From Prevotellaceae bacterium UBA4332 (GTDB lineage Bacteria; Bacteroidota; Bacteroidia; Bacteroidales; Bacteroidaceae), in assembly GCA_002394365.1 (NCBI GenBank), contig DGTQ01000014.1:30018-94017 (forward strand): DNA of 64,000 nucleotides, in the 5' to 3' direction. The notes beneath the pieces were generated by a model. That model saw only the letters and a program-made list of their open reading frames with translations, ran no database searches and was not told the origin of the DNA. A program made the translations under genes and the position numbers. Below are positions 17,251 to 24,891 of the stretch, piece by piece; positions within the stretch are counted from its first letter, which is position 1; every line of letters begins with the position of its first letter.

Positions 17251-18300
17251 ATGTATAAGGACATAAAAAGATATTTACTGAAATTGGCGATTTTTTGTAT
17301 CCCCTTCTTGATATTTGTAGCTTGGTACATATATCTGGATCCATTTCAGATAATATGGCATTATGACAATTATTTCGTGCGTAAGAGCGCCCGTCTGTCT
17401 CTTAATCATGGTTTTGTAGCTCTGGCAAATTTGGATAATCATTATGACGAATATCAGTGGGATTCTTATATATTCGGTAATTCTCGTTCGAGATACTGGA
17501 ACATAGATGATTGGGAGCAGTTTTTACCAAAGGGGAGTAAAGGCTATCATTTTGATGCTTCAGGTGAAAGCCTTTTCGGTATCGAAAAGAAGGTCCAGTA
17601 TTTGGATAAGCAAAACATCAAGATAAAGAATGCTATTATCGTAATGGATGCAGGCGTAATTGCTCAGGTTGAATCTTCTCATACAGTGCATGTTATGATG
17701 ATTCCTCCCAAACTCGTAAACTATTCCAACTGGTTTGAATTTCAGACAACTAATTTTGGCGTATTTTGTAATTTCGAGTTTATCAAAATATGTATGGAAT
17801 ATAGACAGGGGGCGGAGGTGACAACTCAAGAGGACCTCATAAATGGTGAATTATTTGATTATGATTATCGTAGTAATCAAGTAAAGTTGGGACCTGCGGA
17901 GAAACAAATTTCAGAAGGCAAATATTATACGGATGATCTTGTCAAACTTCAGTTCTCAAACAACGAATACCCCGATTCTATATCACCTGTTATTATTGGA
18001 GAGAAACAGAAAGAGATGTTTGAGGAGATAGAACGTATTTTTAAGAAACACGGAACAAGTTATAGGATAGTGATAAGTCCGTTGTGGGATAAGATAAAAT
18101 TAAACCCAGCAGATGTTATATATATCAGGCAAATATTTGGTGCGAATAATGTTTTTGATTTCTCAGGTGTAAACAAATACACCTCTGATTTCCATAATTA
18201 TTATGAACACTCGCATTACCGTTCGGGTACTGCAAAAAAAATAATGAATGAAATCTATTCAAATCGGTTTGTTAATAAAAAGGAAAAAAAAGATGAATAG
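17251..18300 (+). CDS. SGNH-like partner of the MBOAT acyltransferase
   Basis: A 349-aa protein with one N-terminal membrane anchor (residues 8-28) and a large domain probably outside the membrane. Residues about 75-82 read F-G-N-S-R-S-R-Y, a block I-like G-N-S where SGNH hydrolases usually have G-D-S. Near the C-terminus D-F-H-N-Y-Y-E-H-S-H-Y-R could provide the Asp/His pair, as in DltD and AlgX-type proteins. I infer that it transfers the acyl group delivered by the preceding MBOAT protein to the polysaccharide. Its last 8 bp overlap the next gene's start. Confidence 0.75.
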   Translation: MYKDIKRYLLKLAIFCIPFLIFVAWYIYLDPFQIIWHYDNYFVRKSARLSLNHGFVALANLDNHYDEYQWDSYIFGNSRSRYWNIDDWEQFLPKGSKGYHFDASGESLFGIEKKVQYLDKQNIKIKNAIIVMDAGVIAQVESSHTVHVMMIPPKLVNYSNWFEFQTTNFGVFCNFEFIKICMEYRQGAEVTTQEDLINGELFDYDYRSNQVKLGPAEKQISEGKYYTDDLVKLQFSNNEYPDSISPVIIGEKQKEMFEEIERIFKKHGTSYRIVISPLWDKIKLNPADVIYIRQIFGANNVFDFSGVNKYTSDFHNYYEHSHYRSGTAKKIMNEIYSNRFVNKKEKKDE

Positions 18301-19234
18301 ACTTGCAATTGTTGTACCTTGCTATTTCGAGCAAGAGGTACTACCTGAGACAACTAAGAGATTAACGGAGTTGCTTGACAATTTAATCAAAGAGGAACTT
18401 GTTTCTCCCAATAGTTATGTTTTATACGTGAATGATGGTTCAACAGACCAAACGTGGTCACTTATAAGCCAGTTCCATGAGTCAAACAAGTACATTAACG
18501 GAGTTAACCTTGCAGGTAATGTGGGACACCAAAATGCCCTATTGGCAGGATTGTCAGTTGCAGTGGAACATTGTGACATCGCTGTTACGATTGATGCCGA
18601 CTTGCAGGATGATGTAAATGCAATAAGAGAGATGGTTATTAAGTACCAAAAGGGTAACGATATCGTTTATGGTGTACGTGCTTCTCGTAAAACAGATACA
18701 TGGTTTAAGCGCACTACAGCTCAAGGCTTCTATAAGCTTATGAGTGCTATGGGAGTGAAATCGGTTTATAATCATGCGGACTTCAGGCTAATGAGTAAGA
18801 GAGCATTAGAGTATTTGTTACAATTTAGAGAACGCAATATATTCCTTCGTGGTATAGTACCTCTGGTAGGATATAAAACTGACAAAGTATATTTTGACAG
18901 AGCTGAGCGTTTTGCTGGAGAAAGCAAGTATCCTTTGTCCAAAATGTTAGCTTTTGCCTTGGATGGAATAACAAGTTTCTCTGTAAAGCCTGTTCACATG
19001 ATAATATACTTGGGATTATTATTTATCTGCATAGCATTAGGAATTCTAGCATGGGTTGTAGAGTCTATGATTTCAGGTCATATTGTCCAAGGTTGGGCTT
19101 CTATGATGTTGTCAGTATGGTTCTGCTCCGGTTGCCTCTTGATTGGTATGGGAGTTGTAGGCGAGTATATAGGTAAGATTTACATAGAGGTAAAGGATAG
19201 ACCGAGATATAATATAGAACAGATTCTAATGTAG
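18293..19234 (+). CDS. polyprenyl-phosphate glycosyltransferase (GtrB/DPM1-like GT2)
   Basis: GT2 enzyme of 313 aa that typically moves a sugar from a nucleotide donor to undecaprenyl phosphate. I-V-V-P-C-Y-F-E-Q-E (6-15), V-N-D-G-S-T-D (46-52) and I-D-A-D-L-Q-D-D (100-107) are the donor and metal sites, and F-A-G-E-S-K-Y-P-L is the family's conserved loop. Two C-terminal transmembrane helices (about 230-255 and 268-290) anchor it. The frame is open upstream, but ATG 18293 gives the canonical N-terminus. Paired with the GT-C-like protein at 14422 it would supply sugar for decoration on the far side of the membrane. Confidence 0.92.
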   Translation: MNRLAIVVPCYFEQEVLPETTKRLTELLDNLIKEELVSPNSYVLYVNDGSTDQTWSLISQFHESNKYINGVNLAGNVGHQNALLAGLSVAVEHCDIAVTIDADLQDDVNAIREMVIKYQKGNDIVYGVRASRKTDTWFKRTTAQGFYKLMSAMGVKSVYNHADFRLMSKRALEYLLQFRERNIFLRGIVPLVGYKTDKVYFDRAERFAGESKYPLSKMLAFALDGITSFSVKPVHMIIYLGLLFICIALGILAWVVESMISGHIVQGWASMMLSVWFCSGCLLIGMGVVGEYIGKIYIEVKDRPRYNIEQILM

Positions 19235-19266
19235 TTCGTTGAGAAATATAATGAAAGTAGAACGAT

Positions 19267-19860
19267 ATGACATTAATGGGAGGCGAAATTTCAATACCAA
19301 TCCCAGAGAGTTACAAAGACTGTATCACTTTAATTAAAAGTGATAGATACCGTATTACAGGGAAAAAGGAGTCCTTTTTTTCAATCGTATTACAGCAGCT
19401 TAAGCCTTTTAACAATTCTATATTGTTTTGGTTTAGATTGAGCCAGTATAGGAAAGGTTGGTTATGGCTATTTTGTAGAGTAATATACGCTTTGATTTCG
19501 CGTATCTATCAAATAGATATACCTGCATCTACTAAAATAGGCTATGGTTTTTACATAGGTCATCATATATGTATGGTAGTAAATGTTGCAACTATAATTG
19601 GCAACAACGTAAATCTGTCACAGTTTGTAAATATAGGTTCGAGCGATAATCTATCTGCAATTATTGGAGATAATGTTTGGATAGCCCCGCATGTGAGCAT
19701 TGTAGATGATGTGAATATTGGTAACAATTCTTCTGTAGGTGCAGGAGCAGTGGTAACAAAAGATGTTCCAGAGAATGCGACTGTGGTAGGAGTTCCTGCA
19801 AAGGTTATAAATTATAATAATCCAGGAAGGTACGTGTGTAACCGCTGGCCAATAGGGTGA
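19267..19860 (+). CDS. serine acetyltransferase-like hexapeptide protein
   Basis: A 197-aa protein of the CysE-like left-handed beta-helix acetyltransferase group, common in capsule loci where it acetylates sugars and not serine. Residues 1-85 are helical. The helix follows with I-G-Y-G-F-Y-I-G-H-H (about 94-103, the catalytic-type histidines), N-I-G-S-S-D-N-L, I-A-P-H-V-S-I-V and a final V-G-V-P-A-K-V-I. Its stop directly abuts the ATG of the next GT2 gene. The start ATG at 19267 is the only reasonable one. Confidence 0.85.
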   Translation: MTLMGGEISIPIPESYKDCITLIKSDRYRITGKKESFFSIVLQQLKPFNNSILFWFRLSQYRKGWLWLFCRVIYALISRIYQIDIPASTKIGYGFYIGHHICMVVNVATIIGNNVNLSQFVNIGSSDNLSAIIGDNVWIAPHVSIVDDVNIGNNSSVGAGAVVTKDVPENATVVGVPAKVINYNNPGRYVCNRWPIG

Positions 19861-20790
19861 ATGGAGAAAGTTTCAATAATTATACCTGTATATAACGCGG
19901 AGAAGTTCCTCCGTAATTGTGTAGAGAGCGTTATCTCCCAGACCTTCAAGGACTGGGAGATGGTATTGGTGAATGATGGAAGCAAAGATGGTTCGCTCAC
20001 TATCTGTGAGGAATATGCGGGAAAAGACAAGAGAATAAGAGTGCTTAACAAAGCTAATGGAGGTCCGAGCTCTGCACGAAACATAGGGATGCGTGAGGCG
20101 CAAGGTGAATATGTATTTTTCCTCGATGCCGACGATACAATAACTCCTGATTGCATAGAATTGCTGTATGGCTTGGCAAAGCAACATGATGCTGATTATG
20201 TGCAGGGAAAATATATGACCTCTCCCCAGCCCTCCCCCATAGGGAGGGAGACTCGTTTGCCCGAGTTTATAGAGGACAGAAGAAAGATTAAGAGATTGCT
20301 GTTGAATCATAACAAGATACAGTTCACTCCACATAATAGGTTGGTGAGGAGGCAGATGATAATTGATAATGGGCTGTTCTTTAATGAGGAGATAAGGGTG
20401 AGAGAGGATTTCCTTTGGATGACGTTCGTGGCGAAGTGTGTCAAGAGGCTTGCTGCATGTGACAAGCAAACGTATAACAGGGGGTATAATGAAGACTCTC
20501 TGACAAACAATATTAATAAGGAACGTGAGATAGCAGGCTATCGTGTGCTGATAGAGACGATGGTGGCGAATTATGACAATTTTCAGTTAGGCTATCAAAA
20601 GGAACTGTCGTTGGAAGCCTTGATGATGGCACTCAAGGCTGGGTATTATCATGATGAGGCGGAGCGCCAGCACCTTATTGAGGTAGTAATGTCGAAAAAT
20701 AACTTTATAGAGAACATACTGCTGAAGTTATACCTCAGAACGTATAACCCTAAAGTTCTGCACTTACTCGTTAGAATATATAAACGATAA
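19861..20790 (+). CDS. glycosyltransferase family 2 protein with an in-frame repeat insertion
   Basis: GT-A enzyme, 309 aa. V-S-I-I-I-P-V-Y-N-A-E-K (4-15), V-N-D-G-S-K-D-G-S (37-45) and F-L-D-A-D-D (87-92) form the donor site, and R-V-R-E-D-F-L-W (about 178) contains the E-D catalytic motif. Residues about 119-134 (T-S-P-Q-P-S-P-I-G-R-E-T) are encoded by a GC-rich palindrome, CCCTCCC (20230-20236) with GGGAGGG (20242-20248), and appear foreign to the fold, sitting in a loop. The C-terminal 20 residues resemble a relic found at 22030-22116, beyond the next gene. Confidence 0.9.
   Translation: MEKVSIIIPVYNAEKFLRNCVESVISQTFKDWEMVLVNDGSKDGSLTICEEYAGKDKRIRVLNKANGGPSSARNIGMREAQGEYVFFLDADDTITPDCIELLYGLAKQHDADYVQGKYMTSPQPSPIGRETRLPEFIEDRRKIKRLLLNHNKIQFTPHNRLVRRQMIIDNGLFFNEEIRVREDFLWMTFVAKCVKRLAACDKQTYNRGYNEDSLTNNINKEREIAGYRVLIETMVANYDNFQLGYQKELSLEALMMALKAGYYHDEAERQHLIEVVMSKNNFIENILLKLYLRTYNPKVLHLLVRIYKR
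20230..20248. repeat. palindromic repeat inside a coding sequence
   Basis: CCCTCCC-CCATA-GGGAGGG, a perfect 7-bp stem, is translated in frame within the GT2 gene. Similar hairpins occur at 23547-23566 (in a gene), 48121-48139 and 62323-62340 (intergenic). Confidence 0.8.
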
Positions 20791-20833
20791 TGACCACGAT
20801 AGTTAAAAATTATATAAAAAGAGGAGAAAGTCA

Positions 20834-20873
20834 ATTCAACATTTTGTAGAATGCAAAATGTTGAATATCTTTG
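20834..20873 (+). promoter_or_regulatory. promoter with overlapping 13-bp palindrome (ATPase gene)
   Basis: ATTCAACATTTTG (20834-20846) and CAAAATGTTGAAT (20854-20866) form a perfect 13-bp inverted repeat around 7 bp. The palindrome contains a TTTG (20843-20846), which is followed after 19 bp by TATCTTTG (20866-20873), the Bacteroidetes promoter form. A protein bound to the palindrome would cover the promoter, so autoregulation is likely. Confidence 0.75.
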
Positions 20874-20898
20874 CAGGGAGAATCAATAGAGAATAGAT

Positions 20899-22026
20899 AT
20901 GATAAACAATCCTTTTGTGCTGACTCCACATGTGCCAGAAGCCCTCTTCTGCGATCGTGAACAGGAGACTCAAACGGTTATAGACTATGTCAACAATGGT
21001 GGCAACGTGACGATTATTTCTCCTCGTCGTTTAGGGAAAACGGGGCTTATATATCATGTTTTTGATAGGATTAAGTCTTGTGGCATGCCATTTGACTGCT
21101 ACTATGTAGATTTGTATAGTTCGCAGTCTTATGAGGATTTTATCTGCCTTCTTACGGAATCTGTAGTCAATGTACTGAAAAGGGAAACCATGATAAAGCG
21201 TTTCCTGAATAAACTGGGTTCCATCAGACCGGTAATAACCTACGATGTAGTTCATGATAAATTGTCTGCATCAATGACATTTCAAAATGATCAGGAGAGG
21301 AGCCTGACATTGAAGAATATACTGGGATACCTGAATGCTAAGTCAGTGCCAGTATTGATTGCTATAGATGAATTTCAACAGGTGAGGGAGTATGAGGGAG
21401 TGTCTATGGAGGCGATATTACGCACTTATATTCAGCCACTTGATAATGTGAGATTCATATTCTCTGGCAGTAAGAAGCACATGATGACAGAGATGTTTAC
21501 TTCGCCACGTTCGCCTTTCTATGATAGTACTCACTGCTTGTATCTTGACAAGATACCACATGATGTCTATCACCAGTATATAGTGGAGATGTTCTCCAAA
21601 TATAATAAATCTATAACCAAAGAGGCGGTAGATTTTATACTTGACTGGACTAAGAGGCATACGCTTTACACGCAGACATTGTGTAATGTGGTTTTTCTGC
21701 TGTCGAGAGGAAAGATAGATGTGGAACAGGTGTATGAGGCAATAAGGAAAATCCTTCAGGAGCGTGAACCTGGCTTTATAGAGAGCGGGAAACTGCTGAC
21801 AAAGGGGCAATGGAATTATCTCAAGGCAATTGCTAAAGAGGGAGAACTGAAGCAGCCTACCGCTACAGAATTTCTGAAAAAACATAGTATAGGAACCCCT
21901 GCCACGTCGATGCGTGCTCTTCATGCTTTGGTGGATAAGGAGTTGGTGCTTGAGACAACCACCCTTGATGGGACATCATATAGCGTATATAATGTATTCC
22001 TGTCTCGTTGGTTGGAGAGTATTTAG
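20899..22026 (+). CDS. P-loop ATPase with C-terminal winged-helix region (cargo)
   Basis: A 375-aa AAA/STAND-type ATP-binding protein of the archaeal-ATPase-like group that is abundant in Prevotella and Bacteroides. It has Walker A S-P-R-R-L-G-K-T-G (41-49), Walker B V-L-I-A-I-D-E-F-Q-Q (about 152-161) and a sensor-like F-I-F-S-G-S-K-K. From about residue 298 a winged-helix-like segment (T-K-G-Q-W-N-Y-L-K-A-I-A, then S-M-R-A-L-H-A-L-V) could bind DNA. The biological role of the group is unknown and no glycan role is expected. It has its own promoter and palindrome, and a glycosyltransferase tail relic lies directly after its stop. Confidence 0.85.
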   Translation: MINNPFVLTPHVPEALFCDREQETQTVIDYVNNGGNVTIISPRRLGKTGLIYHVFDRIKSCGMPFDCYYVDLYSSQSYEDFICLLTESVVNVLKRETMIKRFLNKLGSIRPVITYDVVHDKLSASMTFQNDQERSLTLKNILGYLNAKSVPVLIAIDEFQQVREYEGVSMEAILRTYIQPLDNVRFIFSGSKKHMMTEMFTSPRSPFYDSTHCLYLDKIPHDVYHQYIVEMFSKYNKSITKEAVDFILDWTKRHTLYTQTLCNVVFLLSRGKIDVEQVYEAIRKILQEREPGFIESGKLLTKGQWNYLKAIAKEGELKQPTATEFLKKHSIGTPATSMRALHALVDKELVLETTTLDGTSYSVYNVFLSRWLESI

Positions 22027-22029
22027 TTA

Positions 22030-22116
22030 GGACATGCCTTACTTACAATGTATCTTAGAACGGAGAATCCAATATTGTTGCACTTGTTAGTAAGAGTATA
22101 TAAGATACAATTATGA
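22030..22116 (+). pseudogene. 3' relic of a GT2 gene
   Basis: Reading from 22030 gives G-H-A-L-L-T-M-Y-L-R-T-E-N-P-I-L-L-H then L-L-V-R-V-Y-K-I-Q-L and TGA at 22114-22116. This parallels the end of the intact GT2 gene at 20716-20790 (L-Y-L-R-T-Y-N-P-K-V-L-H, then L-L-V-R-I-Y-K-R). The relic's stop overlaps the next gene's ATG as ATGA, so it was the native upstream neighbour of the acyltransferase gene. Confidence 0.85.
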
Positions 22117-23123
22117 AAAGAAATATTCCAATAGAATTCTTTAGATTCTTATTTATTTGTGTTATTTGTCTTTGGCATTTTAGTAATGTCGCTACGTTTG
22201 TAAAGCATGGCTATATTGCAGTCGAGTTCTTTTTTATTTTATCAGGATTTTACTTGTATAAGAATTATAGAAAGAATCCAGAAATAGAGACAATAGATTA
22301 TCTACTCAGTAGATGCAAAAAACTATTACCACCATTTTTGATTTCATTTTTATTGTTGGTTTTGCTTGATAGAAAGCAATATATTTATCCTCCAGAGGAA
22401 ATATCGCCAGATTCTATTTTGGAAAAATATTTTTCTCATTTCCATGAAATTTTTTTATGTCAAGGAATAGGCTTAACGGATAGAGTGGCTATAAATCATC
22501 CATTGTGGTTCATTAGTGTGTTGTTATTTTCAAGTGGATTGTTGCATTCTCTGTTGAGAAACTATGGACAAAAAGCAATAAACTTATTTATTCCAATAAT
22601 AGTTTTAGTAGGATTAAATTATCTACTTGCAAAAGGAGGAAAAGTTGACGCTCCTATTTTTTTTTCACCTTGGCTCCGTTCAGGGATAGTCCGAGGTCTA
22701 TCTGAAATGGGATTGGGAATAATTATATCAAATATTTTTGAAAAGAAGTATTACACTGTAGTAAAGAAAAAAATAATTTTTAACTTATTGGGGGGGGCAT
22801 CTTTATTAGGCTTCATGCTTATGATTCTGGCAGAAGGTAACTATGACTATTTATCTTTTTTCTTTGTTCCGATAATCATAGTATGTTGTAATACACAGAA
22901 TAGTGTGTTTCAAAAACTATTCTGTTCACGCATATGGGTTTGGTTTGGGAATTTAAGTATGTTTATGTATTTTATTCACTTATTTGTTGCCTATATATTC
23001 TGGATGTGGTTTTGTAACTTAGGAATCCCTACAACAGTGTTAGTAGTAATGTATATAACAGGTGTTGTCTTTGCCGCTTATTTCCTAAAAATGATATCTA
23101 ATTTGTTTTTGCCTAGCAAATGA
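22113..23123 (+). CDS. acyltransferase 3 family membrane protein
   Basis: Membrane O-acyltransferase of 336 aa. The first span contains V-I-C-L-W-H-F-S-N with the family's histidine, followed by Y-I-A-V-E-F-F-F-I-L-S-G-F-Y (about 31-44), a diagnostic stretch. About ten spans are visible, with a second histidine in M-Y-F-I-H-L-F-V-A near the end. It probably O-acetylates the glycan. Its ATG overlaps the stop of a truncated GT2 relic, so its original translational partner has been replaced by the ATPase gene. Confidence 0.87.
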   Translation: MKRNIPIEFFRFLFICVICLWHFSNVATFVKHGYIAVEFFFILSGFYLYKNYRKNPEIETIDYLLSRCKKLLPPFLISFLLLVLLDRKQYIYPPEEISPDSILEKYFSHFHEIFLCQGIGLTDRVAINHPLWFISVLLFSSGLLHSLLRNYGQKAINLFIPIIVLVGLNYLLAKGGKVDAPIFFSPWLRSGIVRGLSEMGLGIIISNIFEKKYYTVVKKKIIFNLLGGASLLGFMLMILAEGNYDYLSFFFVPIIIVCCNTQNSVFQKLFCSRIWVWFGNLSMFMYFIHLFVAYIFWMWFCNLGIPTTVLVVMYITGVVFAAYFLKMISNLFLPSK

Positions 23124-23159
23124 AAGAGAATATAGAATAGATTGAACTACATTGACTTT

Positions 23160-24314
23160 ATGAAGAATGATTTATTATACGCACCAATAGCATTGTTTAC
23201 ATATAATAGGGCAGATCACACCAAGCAGGCTGTGGAGTCTCTGATGAAGAACGTAGAGGCGAAGGACTCTGACTTGTTCATCTTCTCTGATGGACCTAAG
23301 AATGAAAAGGCCAAGAAGGGAGTGGAAGAGAATAGGGAGTATATTCGTTCTTTGAAGAACGAAAACGATTTGGAAATCTCGCAAAGCCGAGATACAGAGA
23401 ACGCTCATTCTTCAGTGTCTCTCGTTAATTATCATAAGGAAAACAAGTTTTCGCAGGATAATTCCTCGATACCCTCTGACGATAGTCAGTCAGCATCTCT
23501 ACGCAAAGAGCCAAGCGCATCTGACGATGCTACGCAGAGTAATACTCCCTCTCTAAACAGAGAGGGCAGGGGTGAGTCTTTCAAATCTGTAACTATCATA
23601 GAACGTGAGAAGAACTGGGGGCTTGCCAATAGCCTGATAGCTGGTATCACGGAGATAGTGAATAAATATGGTAGGGTAATAGTTGTGGAGGATGATTTGA
23701 TACTTTCACCTTATTTTCTGCAGTTTATGAACGAGGCTCTGGAGAAGTATAAGGATGAGGATAAAGTCGCAAGTGTCTCTGCTTTCCTTAATCCTATTGA
23801 TTGTGAGGCACCAGAAACATTTTTTTTGCGTTACTTTGCTTGCTGGGGGTGGGCTACATGGAAACGTGGCTGGGACATTCTCATCAATGATGACAGGGTG
23901 TTGTTGAAGCGACTGCGTTGGAAGAAGAATGATTTTAATATTAGTGGCACAGGACCCTTCTATGGCATATTATATTGTGACAAAATAGGATTGAATGATT
24001 CATGGGCTGTGAGGTTCTACGCTTCGCAGTTCCTTGCGGGCAAGTTGCAGTTGTTTCCTGGCAAGACAATGGCAATACAGACGGGGACGGATGGTAGTGG
24101 AACGCATGGGATAACCATTCAGCATACATTTGACACCATGCGATTATGTATGGAACCGATACATCTTGGAGATATAGCTATAGAAGAAAACAAGGAAATG
24201 TATGATGCATTTGCCCGCTTCTATGCGAAAGGCAATACAGAAAGTGGATTAATGCGTATATGTGGTACAATAAAGTCATTTATTAGAAGTCTGTTAGGAC
24301 TAGATTATAAATAA
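23160..24314 (+). CDS. GNT-I-like glycosyltransferase with a large low-complexity insertion
   Basis: GT-A type transferase resembling bacterial proteins related to eukaryotic GNT-I (GT13-like). P-I-A-L-F-T-Y-N-R-A-D-H (near residue 10), V-V-E-D-D-L-I-L-S-P (the E-D-D metal site) and Y-F-A-C-W-G-W-A-T-W-K-R-G-W-D are shared in pattern with the protein at 39149. Between R-E-Y-I-R-S-L and V-T-I-I-E-R-E-K-N-W-G there are about 75 polar residues, rich in S, N, D and E, where the 39149 protein has about 15. That DNA (about 23361-23585) is made of short repeats and two palindromes. I chose ATG 23160 over an upstream TTG because it starts the conserved region. Confidence 0.85.
   Translation: MKNDLLYAPIALFTYNRADHTKQAVESLMKNVEAKDSDLFIFSDGPKNEKAKKGVEENREYIRSLKNENDLEISQSRDTENAHSSVSLVNYHKENKFSQDNSSIPSDDSQSASLRKEPSASDDATQSNTPSLNREGRGESFKSVTIIEREKNWGLANSLIAGITEIVNKYGRVIVVEDDLILSPYFLQFMNEALEKYKDEDKVASVSAFLNPIDCEAPETFFLRYFACWGWATWKRGWDILINDDRVLLKRLRWKKNDFNISGTGPFYGILYCDKIGLNDSWAVRFYASQFLAGKLQLFPGKTMAIQTGTDGSGTHGITIQHTFDTMRLCMEPIHLGDIAIEENKEMYDAFARFYAKGNTESGLMRICGTIKSFIRSLLGLDYK
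23361..23585 (+). repeat. repeat-derived insertion inside a glycosyltransferase gene
   Basis: In-frame block containing ATCTCG-CAAAGC-CGAGAT (23376-23393), CCCTCTCT-AAAC-AGAGAGGG (23547-23566) and a TCTCTACGCAAAGAGCCAA-type word (about 23506-23524) that also occurs in the intergenic region at 924-948. Confidence 0.75.
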
Positions 24315-24315
24315 T

Positions 24316-24891
24316 ATGATAAAAACTCGTAAAGACTTAAAGGAGTATCTTAATGCTGATAGCAAAAATTATTGGCATTTGCATGTGGGATGTATAAAAA
24401 GATGGTACACCCATCTTTTTACTGACCCGATGACGGACCAAACCAAAGTATGGGCATATATTTACAACTTGCGTCACCTTGAATACCATATAAATAACAA
24501 GGGACTATATCATACTCTTGCAAAGGTATATTATAGTTGGCGTCTTCGTTCATTAAGTTACAAGACGGGTTTCCAGATTCCCCCCAACACCTGTGGCAAG
24601 GGATTGACCATTTGGCATTGGGGAACTATAATAATCAATGGAAGAGCAAGGTTGGGTGAGAACTGTATTTTGCGTCCAATGGTTATGATAGGACATAAAA
24701 ATCCAGAGGATGATGCTCCAAGGATAGGTAGTAACGTAACAATTTCAGCGGGAGTGTCTATAATAGGACCAATAACAATAGGGGACAATGTGGTGATAGC
24801 ACCTAATGCGGCTGTAGCATCAGATATCCCATCTGATAGCCTTGTTGGTGGCGTGCCAGCAAAGGTGATAAAAAAATATAAAGAGATATGA
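24316..24891 (+). CDS. serine acetyltransferase-like hexapeptide protein
   Basis: A CysE-type beta-helix acetyltransferase of 191 aa. Residues 1-90 are helical, with W-H-L-H-V and Y-N-L-R-H-L-E-Y. The helical-coil region has G-L-T-I-W-H-W-G-T-I-I-I-N (about 93-105), carrying a histidine at the active-site position, then I-G-S-N-V-T-I-S-A-G-V-S-I-I-G and V-G-G-V-P-A-K-V-I-K. The likely job is O-acetylation of a sugar nucleotide or lipid-linked unit. The stop overlaps the next ATG by 4 bp. Confidence 0.86.
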   Translation: MIKTRKDLKEYLNADSKNYWHLHVGCIKRWYTHLFTDPMTDQTKVWAYIYNLRHLEYHINNKGLYHTLAKVYYSWRLRSLSYKTGFQIPPNTCGKGLTIWHWGTIIINGRARLGENCILRPMVMIGHKNPEDDAPRIGSNVTISAGVSIIGPITIGDNVVIAPNAAVASDIPSDSLVGGVPAKVIKKYKEI

